Source: Breviolum minutum Mf 1.05b.01 (lineage: Eukaryota > Sar > Dinophyceae > Suessiales > Symbiodiniaceae). Taken from it: DNA of 64,000 bases. Positions 1 through 12,123 of the stretch are shown here, piece by piece. Below the pieces are notes generated by a model. The model ran no database searches, was not told the DNA's origin, and worked only from the letters and a program-made list of their open reading frames with translations. A program made the position numbers and the translations under genes. The stretch spans positions 1 to 64,000 of the forward strand of contig DF240119.1 of assembly GCA_000507305.1 (NCBI GenBank), given 5' to 3'. Numbering within the stretch: the stretch's first letter is position 1; each line of letters starts with the position of its first letter.

Positions 1-392
1 ATTTTCGCCCACCCAATGTGTTGGAGGCAGAAGCATCTGACAGGGCAGCTATGGAAGAGGTCTTCCAGCTGTGTTTTGCAGGGCACTCGTTAGATGACGC
101 CTTGCACAATGTAGCGGTGGACCGAGATCTATTGCGGCATTTACTAGTGGAGAAGCCACGTGTGCCTAAGCTGAGTGTTGCTAAGTGGGAGCGTGAACCC
201 TTGAAAAGGAAGAAAGGGGCAAAGCCGGAGGCAGACTCGGTAGCAGGCATGGGTGAGTGTTTTTTGTGGCGACAGGGGAAATGCAAGCGTGCCGTGTGCA
301 AATTCAACCACGCCTGCGGCCTCTGTGGAGCTATTGACCATTGTGCAGAGGATTGTGCCAGCCATAAGGAGAAAAAAGCAAAGAGTGTCTAG
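1..392 (+). CDS. Gag-like nucleocapsid ORF of a retroelement (3' part)
   Basis: The open frame runs in from the window edge, so the first ATG at 18 is probably internal. The C-terminus carries a CCCH-type cluster, CFLWRQGKCKRAVCKFNH (spacing C-x7-C-x4-C-x3-H). It is followed at once by a classical retroviral-type zinc knuckle, CGLCGAIDHCAEDC (C-x2-C-x4-H-x4-C). The stop follows a Lys-rich tail. Knuckles of this type bind the element's RNA in Gag/nucleocapsid proteins. The reverse transcriptase ORF begins about 330 bases downstream on the same strand, which fits a Gag-Pol order. Whether the protein is still made is unknown, because the downstream Pol is broken. Confidence 0.7.
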   Translation, partial: FRPPNVLEAEASDRAAMEEVFQLCFAGHSLDDALHNVAVDRDLLRHLLVEKPRVPKLSVAKWEREPLKRKKGAKPEADSVAGMGECFLWRQGKCKRAVCKFNHACGLCGAIDHCAEDCASHKEKKAKSV

Positions 393-477
393 GCAGGTGG
401 AGTGACTAGGCCCGATGGCACCCTGGGAGTGCCAGGCAGGCAACCCCACGCATGTTGCTCCAAGTAGCAGAGAGATT

Positions 478-650
478 GTCAGAACTGACTCAGTGAGCAA
501 GGACACTGCTCCGGAGGTCGGGACTGACTTTGTGAGCAAGGACTCTTCGCCGGATGTCAGAACCGACGCAGTGAGCAAGGACGGTTGGCCTGTTGTCAGA
601 ACCGACGGAGTGAGCAAGGACTGTTGGACGGATGTCAGTGAGCAAGGACA
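478..650 (+). repeat. 39-bp tandem repeat between gag-like and pol ORFs
   Basis: Four full 39-base units start at 478, 517, 556 and 595, and a partial fifth starts at 634. In the open plus-strand frame (415-771) each unit encodes 13 residues of the form V-R-T-D-x-V-S-K-D-x4. The frame is open on both strands here, so a coding role is uncertain. The array lies between the Gag-like and Pol ORFs, so it could be a linker or a non-coding minisatellite of the element. Confidence 0.75.
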
Positions 651-721
651 ACTGCTTGCCCATTGCAGATGGTGGGGGCTTATAGGTTCAACTGCAGATT
701 GGACTGCGCTGCGCGCTGCTC

Positions 722-2732
722 ATGGCCAATTTTTCGGTCTTACGCAAGAAGTTTCAAGTCTGGGTGCGTGAATGGGGCTTGGTGAGCCGTCTGCAGAAAC
801 ATGTGGGCATCAGCAGCACGGCCAGCCTGTTGACTGATGATGAGACAACTGCCATTCGGTCAGCTTTGAGCAGTTTTCTTCAACAGCAAGGTTTTGGTTG
901 TGATGTTTCTGTGCCGCCGCGGCAGCCTTTCCTTCTGTCACTGTGGCGCGCCCTTGCTCAACTCACCGGTGACATTGATTCTGAGCTACCTACAATTTTA
1001 GAACCCTGTATTTTGCAACCTGTGCCTTGCTCTGGTGTTTGGGAGCCGGCGGTGTTGACCGATGCAGATGATGCAGATGACTTGCCAGATTTAGTGCGGC
1101 ATCTTGAACCATGCGGTTCTGCAGAATCTGACCCAACACTGGTTCGGGAGCTGCTCCAGAAGGACCTAGATGCAGGCTATTTGGTGCCTCTGCTTGGTGG
1201 CGACGAAGAAGCTTTGCGCCGCTGGGGTGCAAATGTGGCTGCCGGAAAATTTGGCCTTGTGGTGGCCCCAGGCCGCAAGCCGCGGCTCATCGGAGACGGG
1301 TCTGTCTCCGGGGCGAACGGCCGCTGCCGAATTGAGGAGAAGGTTCGTCTTCCAGGTTTCGAGAGCATACAGCGTTTCTTGAGCAGAGTGCCTCGTGGGA
1401 CTGAATTGGTTGCGCTGTCTTTCGATGTTCGTGGAGCGCACAAGCTTGTTCAGGTTAGGCCAGAAGAACAGGGTCTCTCCTGTTTCGTGTTGGAAGGCGA
1501 ATGGTTCCACTACACTTCCTGTTTTTTCGGTTGCAAATGGGCTGCCTATTGGTTCTCGCGTGTGGGAGCGTTCTTGGTTCGCTTACTACACCGATGGATC
1601 TGGCTGAAGCATGGCCTTTTCTGGGGAAAGCTTTCGTTGGGCACCTGTATGCGCTGGTTAGGTTGGGGTTTCAACTGGGCAGATCGAGTTGCATGGGTCC
1701 CAGATGACAAACGTGCAAAGCTTTTAGCATTTTTGGTACAGCTGCGAGAGCCGAAGCGCAAGGTTGAGCGCAGGATGTTGGAAAACTGCATTGGTTTGCT
1801 TGTGTGGGTTTGTGGTGGCATCTATTGGCTTAAACCTTGGCTACAACCCTTTTATCATCTCCTGTTCAAACCTCGCTGTGTCTTCCGCACACTGTCTTGT
1901 GCGCAGTTTGCTTTGATGAAAAGCTCACTCAACACAAAGCTTTGGCTTCAAAGCAGTTTGGCAGTGTGTGATTTGCAGCCCGGGTGGCGGCTGCATTCAA
2001 TTGGCAATTGCCCGGTGGACCATCTGGAGGCTGTGCCCCTGGCTTGCCCCAGAATAAAAAACAATGGGATCGACTGCGTTTTCTTTGATTGCAAGCACAA
2101 ATGGGTAAGCACTTGTCATTCTTCAGCGTGCACAGCACAACTGTTCATGACTGCCCTTTCGGCGCAGTTGGACATCCCCTTGCAGTTTTCTGATGTTGAC
2201 ATGGCTCTTTGCGCTGCTGATGCATTTGCCACGGAGCATACAGGTGGCTTGGGTGGTTGGTGGGCCGCCCCAGGTGCACACTGAAAAATGTGCAGTGCAC
2301 TGGTTCAGTATTTCAGTCACCCCGGAATCTTTTCCATCTTGGTTCACAGAGTCATCTAAAAGCCTTCAATCTTGCATCTCCGCGCTGGAGGCGTTGGCGC
2401 AATTGGTACTTCTGGTCGGCCGAGCACAGGCACACACAGCTCCTAAGCATTGCGTGCTTCGCTTCCACCAGCTGTGTGACAATGCTGGTGCCGCAGCGTG
2501 TTCAAGGAAACAACTTAGCATGAGCAAGCCCATGTGCTTCATTCTGCAAGCGACAGGCTTTTATTGCTCGAAGTTTGGCGTTGCTTTGTCTTCACAGCAC
2601 ATTGATGGCACGCGGAATTCTTGGGCAGATGCCCTCAGCCGGGGAGACACATCCGGCTTTTGCCCTCGCTTACGGTGTCAATTTGATCTGCATGACTTGC
2701 TTCAAGCTCCATGGAAGGATTTGGAGGCGTGA
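722..2732 (+). pseudogene. Reverse transcriptase/RNase H of a dinoflagellate retroelement, YVDD deleted and frameshifted
   Basis: The N-terminal half (722-2284) has the palm strand LSFDVRGAHKLVQVRPEEQG, then FGCKWAAYWFSRVGAFL, WLGWGF and HLLFKPRCVFR. This is the pattern of abundant dinoflagellate retroelement polymerases. The segment that should hold the catalytic YVDD is absent: HGLF runs directly into WGKLSLG near 1615-1630. The RNase H-like domain starts with DAFA...GLGGWW at the end of the first frame. It continues in another frame (2193-2732) with SALEALAQL, QLCDNAGAAA and the closing HIDGTRNSWADALSRG. The frame change lies near 2265-2285. The loss of the catalytic aspartates and the frameshift make this a dead copy. 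Family assignment (DIRS-like or another LTR-related type) is not certain; the RT-RNase H identity is. Confidence 0.8.
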
Positions 2733-5700
2733 ACATGCAAACAAAGGCACTCCTTGGAATGGGCGGTGGTTTGGTGCCCTTCTCTTGCAATGGTCTGCCA
2801 CCTGGTCAGTTGGGTGGCTGGGGCTCTGCTGCCTGCAGCTGGCATGGCTGGCAGGCTGCATCCCCTTTGTGTGGCTTACCATTGCAAAAGAAGGGCGATC
2901 TTGGGATGCAAGTTGTGGGATGCAAGTTGTGGTTAGGTTTGGGTTTGCAATATACATATTATTTAATAGATTTCAATCATTCATGAGCTTTTGACGGAAT
3001 GATTTCCTTTGAGAGTACAAGGGTATGTACTTGGTAAAGGTAGTTGGGAGAGATGTGCAAGCTGGACATTTGCCGACGTAGATTCTCAGCACCGCCACCT
3101 GGCGCTCTTTTTTCGATCACATGGTTCCTGTTTCAAAGATGAACCTGTAATCATCTTGTAAATCGTTTTCATTTCATTTCCATTTGTTTATCCCATTCCA
3201 GGAGGATGTGAAGGATGTTTCCTGGTCGTCTTTCGCGGAAATTCCACGTAGCCTTAGTCAGGCAGGGGTTCGGGGGGGTTGACCATGACTTGCTGCAAGA
3301 GGGAGGGTTGTTCTGTGAGACTGTGCCTGATATGCCTGCCAATTTTACCTGGATTCGCAATTTGGTTTGAGATTTGTACCCTACTCAACAAGTGTGTGTG
3401 TGTGGGAGTGGCTAGTTTTCTACTTTCACACGCTGGTCTATACGTGCATATCTAGTATCATCTGATATTTAATGATATATCTAAGCTATGATGACTGCAT
3501 CACCATCAACAGATTGTCTTTATGGATGCAGTGAGGCCAGTGTGATGAGTGACATGAGCTTCGCGGTGGGTCCAAGTCCAAGTGGAGATATGATGAAGGC
3601 ATCTCTCGGGGGGGAGCTTGTGAGATGGAAGGGACTGAAGGGCCCCAAACTACCAAAGGTGTGTCCCAGGCTGACAGTTGAGAGGTGTGTCCCACTGACC
3701 CTCTAGTTTTCAATTTAGATCAGCGAGGTACCCAAGTTCACAACGTCAAGAGCGTCCAACATATTCCCCAAAGATTTCAATCTCTACAGTCCAAATTGAA
3801 TCCAATCACCAGTCATTTTGCATCTATGAGCATCGAAAAGAATGATGCTTAGCACGTCAGGAAATAAGTGAATCATGTGGAATCGGTCAACTGCATGGTA
3901 GCTCATGGTGATTCATGAGATTAGTTCGGCTTCTGAGTTATGACTCTATCAATGCTTATCACCCAACTTTTGATCAACTAGATACAGTCATTAGTAGATC
4001 AAAAACTAGCAACAAACTCAAAGATTTGAAATTGGGATGCCATTTGAAATTGGGATACCGTCACAAACTCAAGCATTTCAAAATTGGGATACCCATTTTC
4101 CATTTTCCATTTTCGGACACGGCAGGAACTCCTTCATGCAGATCTCAGTCCAGCTGATGGACCAGTTCGTCGGCGATCCTCTAGGATGATGGATGAACTC
4201 AACCATGTGTGTTTGGGGGGACGTTTTCTGTACGGAAATGGCTGGAAATGGTTTGTAGGCTTGCGGTTTCATACTTGACAAAATTGATGATTTACTTAAA
4301 ATTCAAGATCATTAAAGAAAAGCAGAGCTCTGATCAAAGTATGATTCGATACGATATACAAGTAGACTTGATAAGTACAAAGTCTGTTTTCCCCATGGCA
4401 TAGTTCAATGTTTCTCCAAGTTGGCAAACGTTTTACAACCGCCTGCCAAATCATTCTGCATCTCGAGTTGAAAGCTATGCAAAAGTTACTTCACGGAAGT
4501 CATTTCACACCAGATGTGTAAATGGATGAAATTGAGAATGTCCAATTGAGGATACTAAACACAAAAAGATCCCAGAGTACAGTTGTTCAAAACTATAATT
4601 TGTTACGCCAATCACTATATAATTTGACAGGGATTTTAGGATATTTGACAGGATATATGACAGGGATCACCAATCAGCTTTCAGCAAGAATTCATGTCTT
4701 CCAGGAGAGGGACAAATCACCAGCTGCAAGACCTCTACCGATTGAGCCCCCACGACTGAGAATCGCTGAGTTGGTGGGTAGGAAGTTGCCATGTCTTCCA
4801 TGGCAGTTAGGACAGGACAATTCGTGGAGCATTTTCAAGCAGAAACATAAGGAAAATATGAAACATATATAGAGATTTGGATGAAAATGGGAAAAATGAT
4901 TTGGAGTTGTCATTTGAGATGTCTATTGTGTTCCCATATTATGCTCCATATTGATTTTTTGGAGGGCCGGACAGAAACTGTCGCACCCGACTTTTTGCAT
5001 GGAAGCTTGATCGACTACCGTGATTCCTGGTACCCCTGAGGGGTAAGAGTTGGATGGCCATGGAAAACTGCGTAGTCCACCTTCCAGGGACCTTACCAAC
5101 GGACCTAAAGAAGTTGCTAGAGCTATTAGATACTCAGGCTTAGGGGTCCGTTCAGTGGGTCCTGTTGGAGATTTCTTGGAATAAGGTCTTTGGATTATGT
5201 GGCCAAGATTGTCATCTATCTATATTCTAAGATTAGTTTCTTGACTTTCTTTATAGGTATTTCGGCAAAAAGTAACCCAAATATGAGACGCAGATGCCCA
5301 AAATGTAGCGAAGAATCCAACAGTCCAAAAGCTGTAAAAACAGAATCATGTGACTAACACCAGAGGTGGTGCTTGAGAGGCCCTTGTACCATGGCCTCGA
5401 CTCAACTTACAGCAACCTGGGCTCGGTGCTCAGTGGCTAAGCTTCTTTTGACATACCCCCGATAGTCTCACAACGGAGTTTGTCGGAGGGGAAGGGCGGT
5501 TTGATGAATGCCAGTGGGTTGATGTTGATGATCCAAGATTTTTTTAAATAGAAGCTTAGGACCTGATCAGACAAAAAATCCATGGTTCAGTCAGATTCCA
5601 CGACACATATCCCATAAGAGATTTGATCTCTGATCTCGCCCTTTCACCCAGTGGTTTCACTCTGCAGTTCTAAGTCGGCAAGGACTGCAGTGCAGATTTT

Positions 5701-8700
5701 TTTCTCATGCTTGTCGCATGACAGGCCGCTACGGAGCACAGATAGAGCACACCTAGGGGCATGGCAATGATTGATGGCCCCCAGAAAATTGTATGTCCGC
5801 TCTGTATGTTTCTCCTGGAATTGTTTTGATAGATTTGAGCTTATACAAACTGAGAAGTGTTCAGTACTTGCATGTGCTTCAATTTCTAATACTCTCAGAG
5901 AAAGGAATCCGAACACCAACAAAAAAGAGCAAACCTGAACAGCTTTTGCAAGAGTGAAGGGAAACATCTTCAATCTTCAACTTCAACATCCATGAAATTC
6001 ACGTCAAATTCATCCCAACATGACCCAAAATTAAAGGAGATACTGAACCATTGCAATCTGGTTTTGCCTTGAAGGCCTTGAAGAACCTTGAAGATTCTTT
6101 ATGGGGAGACCTTTGGTGGCTCTCTAATTTTTTCTTTCGGTTTGGGCTGTGGAAGTAGCTGACCAGCTTACTTCCATATTTAAAGAGCCCCCCCCCAAAA
6201 AACCGCCATTGTAGCTACCATTTTCAAGTTGGTCCTGCTGCGAAGCAGTGGATTTCCGGGGCTTTGAACCTACTCTTCAATACAGCAGGCCATCTTGAAG
6301 TTATCTTCTTGATGAAATATCCGTCATCCCAGCTGGCTTGACAGTCTCAAAATGTCTCAAAATCGGGGGATAACAAGATCAAATGCAGCTGCATTCATCA
6401 TTCATGATGGATGCATTTTTCTATTGAACACCTTTGTTACACCCCCCCAATAGAATATTGAATGAATTCGTACACCTGCATTTTATCGAGGATTTTTCAG
6501 TGACTGCCAAGTCGTGATGGCGTTGCACCAGGCGGCACCAACGTGTTACGCAGACCAGACACCTTTAGCCAAGCCATGCACTGAAAAACATCTCAGGAAG
6601 GCTCCACAAGTTACATCTATAAGTGATGGAAGGGAATGAGCTGAATCTTCATTTTTAGATTGGGATTCTTTGATAGAAAATATATGCAAATAATGATTGC
6701 CCAATTGAAATATTGGCTCGCCATTTGGCTGCTTGGGACTTCGTGTGTGAATTTTGTTGCATTATCTTCGTTCAATAGCTTCATGCTTTGGTTAAAAAAA
6801 TGTACTTCCAACACGAGGACCAACTTTCTTTCATCCAAGGATTTGTTCCATTTAAAAATTTCAACAATACCAACAAAGCTATGGGTTTTTGATGGTTTTT
6901 GCAACTTTGGCTCGCGGTGATTTTCACTGAGGTTAGCTGCCACTGAGATATAATCATAGAACCAATTATATACGAGGGATATAGGAGGGCTAGCCCAAGG
7001 GGGTTGAGTTTCAACCCACAGTTAGTCTGTAACTGCTGATGGCCATGATGTTAATGGCTTACATACCAACCAGGAGATCATGGTTGTCGATCTTTGCAAA
7101 CTGCTTGGCGTGATGTTGCTGGGGACTCCGTATCGTACCTCGATGTTAGACGGTTGTGAGCCGTCTTTGTCTTTGAGCACATTGAAGATATTGTTGCGCT
7201 GCTATTTGTACATCAGCGGGACATCGGTATAGAGTCTAGAAGCTGAGCATCAGTTGTATGAAGACTCACCCACATCCATCACACTTTGGAATCTACATCA
7301 CACTTTGGAATCCACAGATTAAGGTGTGGACAACACTTCTGTGGTGCAGATGCTTGACTAACAATAGTTGCTGGATGCTGTTGGGCCTTTTCTTGGAGTT
7401 TTTTCCGCTGCCTTCGCATTTTTTCACCAAGGTTGTTACACCGGAGGCACGGATTGATCATTGACGTTGACAACCGAAACATGTATATGTATAGATCCTG
7501 CGGTATTTAAGGGTATACAATATACACCTGATGTAGGAAATGAATGAAGTCATGTTTTCTATCATGGAGCCTTTTGTAAAACAACCCATGCTTGTTCTGT
7601 GTAGGCCTTGTTGAATGTGAACATGCCATCGCCACTTGGTTGCGGCAGAATCCAACACACCAGGGAATTGATCGAACAATTGTTTTAGACGACCTGTTTG
7701 AAAACTCAAGATGTAATGAGCCCCAAAGCTTCTTGGACTCGCCCCAAACCTTCCAGAATCAATATTGGAACCCATACTAGAATCTACTCTAGAATCATTG
7801 AGGATCCATAAAATCAATACAGTCTCTCCATCAATTTAGTTTAATCAGTTCTGCTTCATGGGGGAATTTGAAAGGCATTTACATCACGGAAAGAGAAGTG
7901 TTGAGATTCGAAAAGTGACACGATGAATCAAGGATCGACTGCGATGGCATTCTCAATTCTGCATCTTCCCAAAGTGATGCATCTCAATGGCAGTGCCTCA
8001 CCTAGCTGTCCAGCTAAACCAACATGGAAGATGCCATCCTGGAGTCCGTCCTCAGATTCAAAACGATGCCATGTTGACTGACTAAGGCAGGATTGGTTTG
8101 TGTACAAGAACTTTTTCCAGGGATCTGACCTTGATGTAGGAAGTTCCTTTGGCGAAACCCGGTGATGGCCCATGGGATGGCTAGTTTTTGATGAGTTTGG
8201 GGTCACGGTCTCTTGTTAAACAGCGTCAACCGTTCAAGGGCCAGGATTGGAGAAACGTGATATAAGATATGCATACAGAATAGTATTAATATGTGATATA
8301 CATTCAAACATGTACGTGTACATGTTGATATTCACAAGTATGTATGTGATTGTCTCATATATGTACTTGTTGAGCAAAAATTCTCTGAGGTAGTGCAGCC
8401 GGAGACCGGCAAGGTGTGTTGCTTGGCTTTAAACCGGTAGTGCCACGGACCTGGTTTTCTACCGGGGGGGAATCTTGCAATTCAAGCTTTTTCTGGTTGG
8501 AAAGGTGGGGTAGGATGGGTTCCCGGATGCCACGAATTGAGGTTTGTGGATGTTGGTGCCTTTCACCCAATCCACCTCTCCAACACCTACTTCTTTGAAC
8601 GATGCCTTGGCTGGCGCCACTTGGCGATACGGCAATGTCAAAGAGGAGGATTCAGTCATGTGAAAAATATGCCTACTCATGTTTTTGTTCATTTTTTGTA

Positions 8701-9420
8701 TGGCAGGTGTTGCAAGATTACTATTTTTCAATGTATTTTCATGTTCATCAAACTGTTACAAACTCAGGCTATCTAAGTTGAATCAGGTCCTTAGCCTGCT
8801 GTGCTCCCTACCATTGGAATTGAATAGCACCCCTTCCCCAAAAAACCTTCAACGGCACTTTTTTTTTCAGGTGGACTTTGTGTAGAGCCAAATCCATCAA
8901 TGCACAAGTACTTCGAGGTGCACAGGCCATCTTGCGAGTTGGTGAAGAATTGCCCCTTGGCCGCCCCGAGAAAAATCGGCACCCGAACATGTCTCCCCCA
9001 AAACGGCTCCCGTGGTGCCTAAGGCGTATGGAGTCAGCCTCGGCGGGTCGCAGCCTTTGGGGTGTTTTGTGATTGGAAGTGTGTGAAGGTTGGTGGTTTA
9101 CTATTACTGTAACTTGTAGTAAATTGTAAGGATTTCCAAGGCATTTTTATGAAAACGAAACTCTTTTCAGAACAGGTACTTACATTTAATCATCAGAAAG
9201 GAATATGACCAGTGGTAAACCACCAAGTCTTGATTACCAACATCTACCAACCAAACTGTCTGATTTGAGTCTTGATTTTTGTGACGGTGTGGATTCCTAT
9301 ATGGTGTGGGCAGGTGGTGATGTCCTTCCAGAAAGACCCCATTGAGGAGCATTGAAAAACGTTGTGAAACACCAGTTGCACCAAAGAAACCCTCATTTTC
9401 AATATTTTTTGCCCTAGCAA
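2733..9420. other. Long stretch without a recognisable gene
   Basis: I found no ORF with recognisable domains or exon-like segments. The sequence is moderately AT-rich with short local repeats. Examples are a doubled GGGATGCAAGTTGT near 2902-2930, a short GT run near 3390, a triplicated 'AAATTGGGATACC'-like motif at 4027-4096, and a 15-bp palindrome TACCCCTGAGGGGTA at 5031-5045. One part (about 5085-5205) is a dispersed repeat listed separately. Confidence 0.6.
5085..5205 (+). repeat. Dispersed repeat, copy 1 (partner at 21351-21462)
   Basis: This stretch and 21351-21462 share the same order of blocks: GGGACC, CCAACGGACC, AGCTATTRGAT, CTCAGG, GGTCCGTT or GCTCCGTT, GTGGGTCCTGTTGG and GATTTCTTGGA. 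Between the blocks the copies differ by substitutions and small indels. The block AACGGACC and the later GGTCCGTT are reverse complements, so each copy can fold. No coding potential is seen. It is likely an old non-autonomous interspersed element. Confidence 0.6.
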
Positions 9421-9541
9421 CAAAAATAGTTACGCCCCTGAAAATTAACATGGAACCTAAAAATCACCCAATTGAAAAGGAAAATCATCTTCCAAACCTC
9501 CATTTTTGGGTTCCATGTTAATTTTCTAGGGTGTAATAGTT
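9421..9541. repeat. Foldback (inverted-repeat) element
   Basis: The left arm (about 9427-9464) and right arm (about 9502-9538) are reverse complements with few mismatches. The central 18 bases AAAATTAACATGGAACCY of the left arm match the right arm almost perfectly. A short spacer of about 37 bases would form the loop. The outer ends read TAGTTACGCCCC on the left and GGGTGTAATA on the right. No ORF is present. It looks like a MITE or foldback insertion; a target duplication was not evident. Confidence 0.6.
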
Positions 9542-9935
9542 GATTTGATTTTTGCAAATGAAAGATTTCTCTTGACCAGTCAAGTATGATGCTTGGCAGG
9601 CTTACATCCAAGAGGATGAAGGCGATGGAGAAGATGGAGTCCACAAAGAGTCTTCGGCTGCCAGTACCTCTTTTGCATTTCAAGGACCCAAGGATTTAGC
9701 TTGGCAGAATCTTTGCACCCAGGACATTTCCCCCCTGCTTCTGCACATCCAAAATATACACAGCCGCATGAAACACCATCACTAAACTACTTAACCAAAC
9801 CATTCGTGCTTCCTAAGCAACAACAAAAATCTTCACATTCCAATATAATTACAACATTACTCAGAAATGGATCATATTGATATATCATCAAGTGTAAAAT
9901 CATTCTATCAATTTGGGTTTCCTGGTTCCCTTGAT

Positions 9936-10042
9936 AGGTGGGATCGGTAGCATATAATCATCCAATTGGCAATTTGTACCACTTATATTACCACTGAAAA
10001 AGTCCTTGCCTTCTGGGGGATCATATGCTACCGATCCCACCT
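9936..10042. repeat. Perfect 20-bp inverted repeat with 67-base spacer
   Basis: Positions 9936-9955 (AGGTGGGATCGGTAGCATAT) are exactly reverse-complementary to 10023-10042. The 67 bases between are AT-rich and show no further symmetry. A perfect match of this length is unlikely by chance. It could be the termini of a tiny MITE or a hairpin-forming element. Confidence 0.7.
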
Positions 10043-10189
10043 GAGTTTGCAGGTGGTGCGGTGAAGATCACCGCTGGCGGTCCGCCACGACCGGAGTTTG
10101 TGGCAGCACCTCGGTAGCCGTATTTTGGAAAAAAAAACCGTGGGTCCAAAAAAGTCATAAGCGAAACGCAGTTTTGGGTACGAAATTAG

Positions 10190-10229
10190 TTGGTTGGTTG
10201 GTTGGTTGGTTGGTTGGTTGGTTGGTTGG
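10190..10229 (+). repeat. (TTGG)n microsatellite
   Basis: Ten uninterrupted TTGG units lie here. The repeat is open in several frames and generates artificial ORFs rich in Gly/Trp/Leu/Val or Pro/Thr/Asn/Gln, which I do not treat as genes. Confidence 0.95.
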
Positions 10230-11292
10230 CTGCTTATAGTATATTTTGTCATATTGTCTTTTAGATATTTCTATGTTCAGGGAATGGTTCGTGGGGGTTT
10301 CGTCGTGGTTAATCAGGATGGTCAAGCAGTACAACTTAAGCGGACGGTGGAAGTGAGACCTATGAAAGATGATGGAGAAACAAGCTGAGATTTTAAAGAG
10401 AGCCAGAATATTTGTTTTGCCGGATTGAGGACTCAAACATTTTGGTGTGTTCTTGTGTTTTTGTTTGAGGTTGATATATTCATTATTTTGTATATGCTAT
10501 ATACCTCATATTATTCATTACGTAGATGTATGTATTCATTGGTATGTTCCCCCACTAAGAGTCACCCAACAGTCACCACGAGGATTGTTTTTGATGAATA
10601 GGGGGTCCCTATTTTCTTAGGAGAGGGGGACCCTGTGCGCCCGTGTAATTTTCAAAAAAAAACACTACTTTTCAGAAAGTCCACTAATACACAACACAAG
10701 ACAAAGTAAAATGCAAAGATATGAAATGGCTGAACATGAAACATGATTCAATGCCCTAAAACTCAAAACAACAACACTGTCTGGCAAGAACTTATGAAAA
10801 TATTTGGCAATAACAACACTGTCTGATAGACAGTGTTCCTTTCAGTTTTCTTAACCTTAATTCTCCACTTGGAAACTCAGGAGTGCCGCACGTTGGAGGA
10901 GATCTTAAGATCCCAAAATCTGGCCAAACCCAAGGTAGTGGACTTTCTGTTGGGGGATCCAATGGTTGGGGGAACTGGTGGAAGAAATGTATGAAGCTCA
11001 ACAACAAGATGTACCTAAAAAGGACTTCCAGACTGTGTGGTTTTTGCGTGTTTTCAGAGGGTGGGCGATGTAGATTTTAGATCATGAATTTACATCTCAC
11101 AATTGTTGCTCGCTGGCATGCATCTACAGAAACGTCAGGCATCGCATGATCTTAGCCGCTGCACGACTTGAAATTTTTCGACATTTGAAGTAGCAGAATT
11201 GGGCGATATGTTCTGAGGTCCGTTGATGCAGAAGCTGCCGAGGCAGAAAAATGCTTTAGCCAGCTTTGATGCTGTAGATATGAACATGTCGC

Positions 11293-11331
11293 CGATGACG
11301 ATGATGATGATGATGATGACGATGATGATTG
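11293..11331 (+). repeat. (GAT)n microsatellite
   Basis: An imperfect GAT/GAC trinucleotide run of about 13 units, lying in sequence without a recognisable gene. Confidence 0.85.
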
Positions 11332-11803
11332 ATCAGGAATAACCATGTATCACAGATGACCTATACATTGTCCTCATGATCCGTGAGCAATGCTGATGGT
11401 GACGTGATCTCTATATGATGAGTGACGAGGATAAGGAGGATCATGCAGACCATCGCCTTACTTTGTTTTTGCAACTAGGTATTGCAGATATTGCCATTAG
11501 ATGTAGAAGTAGTACTTCAAATTTTGAAGCATGTTGAAGCCTATACTTGTGCATATTTTTGCAATCATGTTTCCAAGTCAACCTCCATTGCCCAAGAAGT
11601 GCCCCCTTGGAGTATTCCATGGATTCTTCCAAGTCAACCCTTTCAACCCCCCAGAACAAGGTGGAGATCTTTCGGCAGTTTCCCTTTGACGACTTTGATA
11701 TCCAGGCAGATTCCACTGGGAGCCAGGGCGAAGCCATTGGAAGTTGGGGACGGTAAAATTCTGAACGGTAACCCGGTAACTCCCATATCTCCGTATGTTA
11801 ATG

Positions 11804-12048
11804 AAACAAAGAAAAACAAAAAAACAAATGGAACCCAGTCCCTGGATGGGTTTGGCAGGGAACATGTCCGAAAACCAAAAATTGCAGTTTCCACTCACAA
11901 AAAATCGAAAAAGAAACACATAAGAAACATGTGCCATTATTATTTTTTTTGTGAGGGAAAATTGCAGTTTTTGGATTCCGGACATGTTTTTCTGAGGGAT
12001 CCATCCAGGGACTGGGTTCCATGTGCTTTTTTTTTGTTTGTTGTCTGT
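11804..12048. repeat. Large imperfect foldback element
   Basis: The arms 11804-11906 and roughly 11950-12048 are imperfect reverse complements over about 100 bases each. Matching landmarks are ATGGAACCCAGTCCCTGGATGG on the left against CCATCCAGGGACTGGGTTCCAT on the right, ACATGTCCG against CGGACATGT, and TTGCAGTTT against its complement. The loop is short and AT-rich. Open frames on both strands are mirror images of each other and are by-products of the symmetry. It ends about 75 bases before the terminal repeat of the next retroelement. Confidence 0.75.
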
Positions 12049-12123
12049 TTTTTCCTGAATTTTCCATTTGGACCTATTTTGATTTTTTTCTCTCGTTTTT
12101 TTGATTGACATAACATGTCAACA

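Noticed and set aside
10190-10229. Telomere-like (TTGG)n tract
   Set aside because: Dinoflagellate telomeres are of the TTTAGGG type; this is an internal microsatellite.
11482-12111. ORFs of ~208 and ~177 codons on opposite strands
   Set aside because: They mirror each other because they run through a foldback repeat; no domain, and composition follows the inverted repeat.
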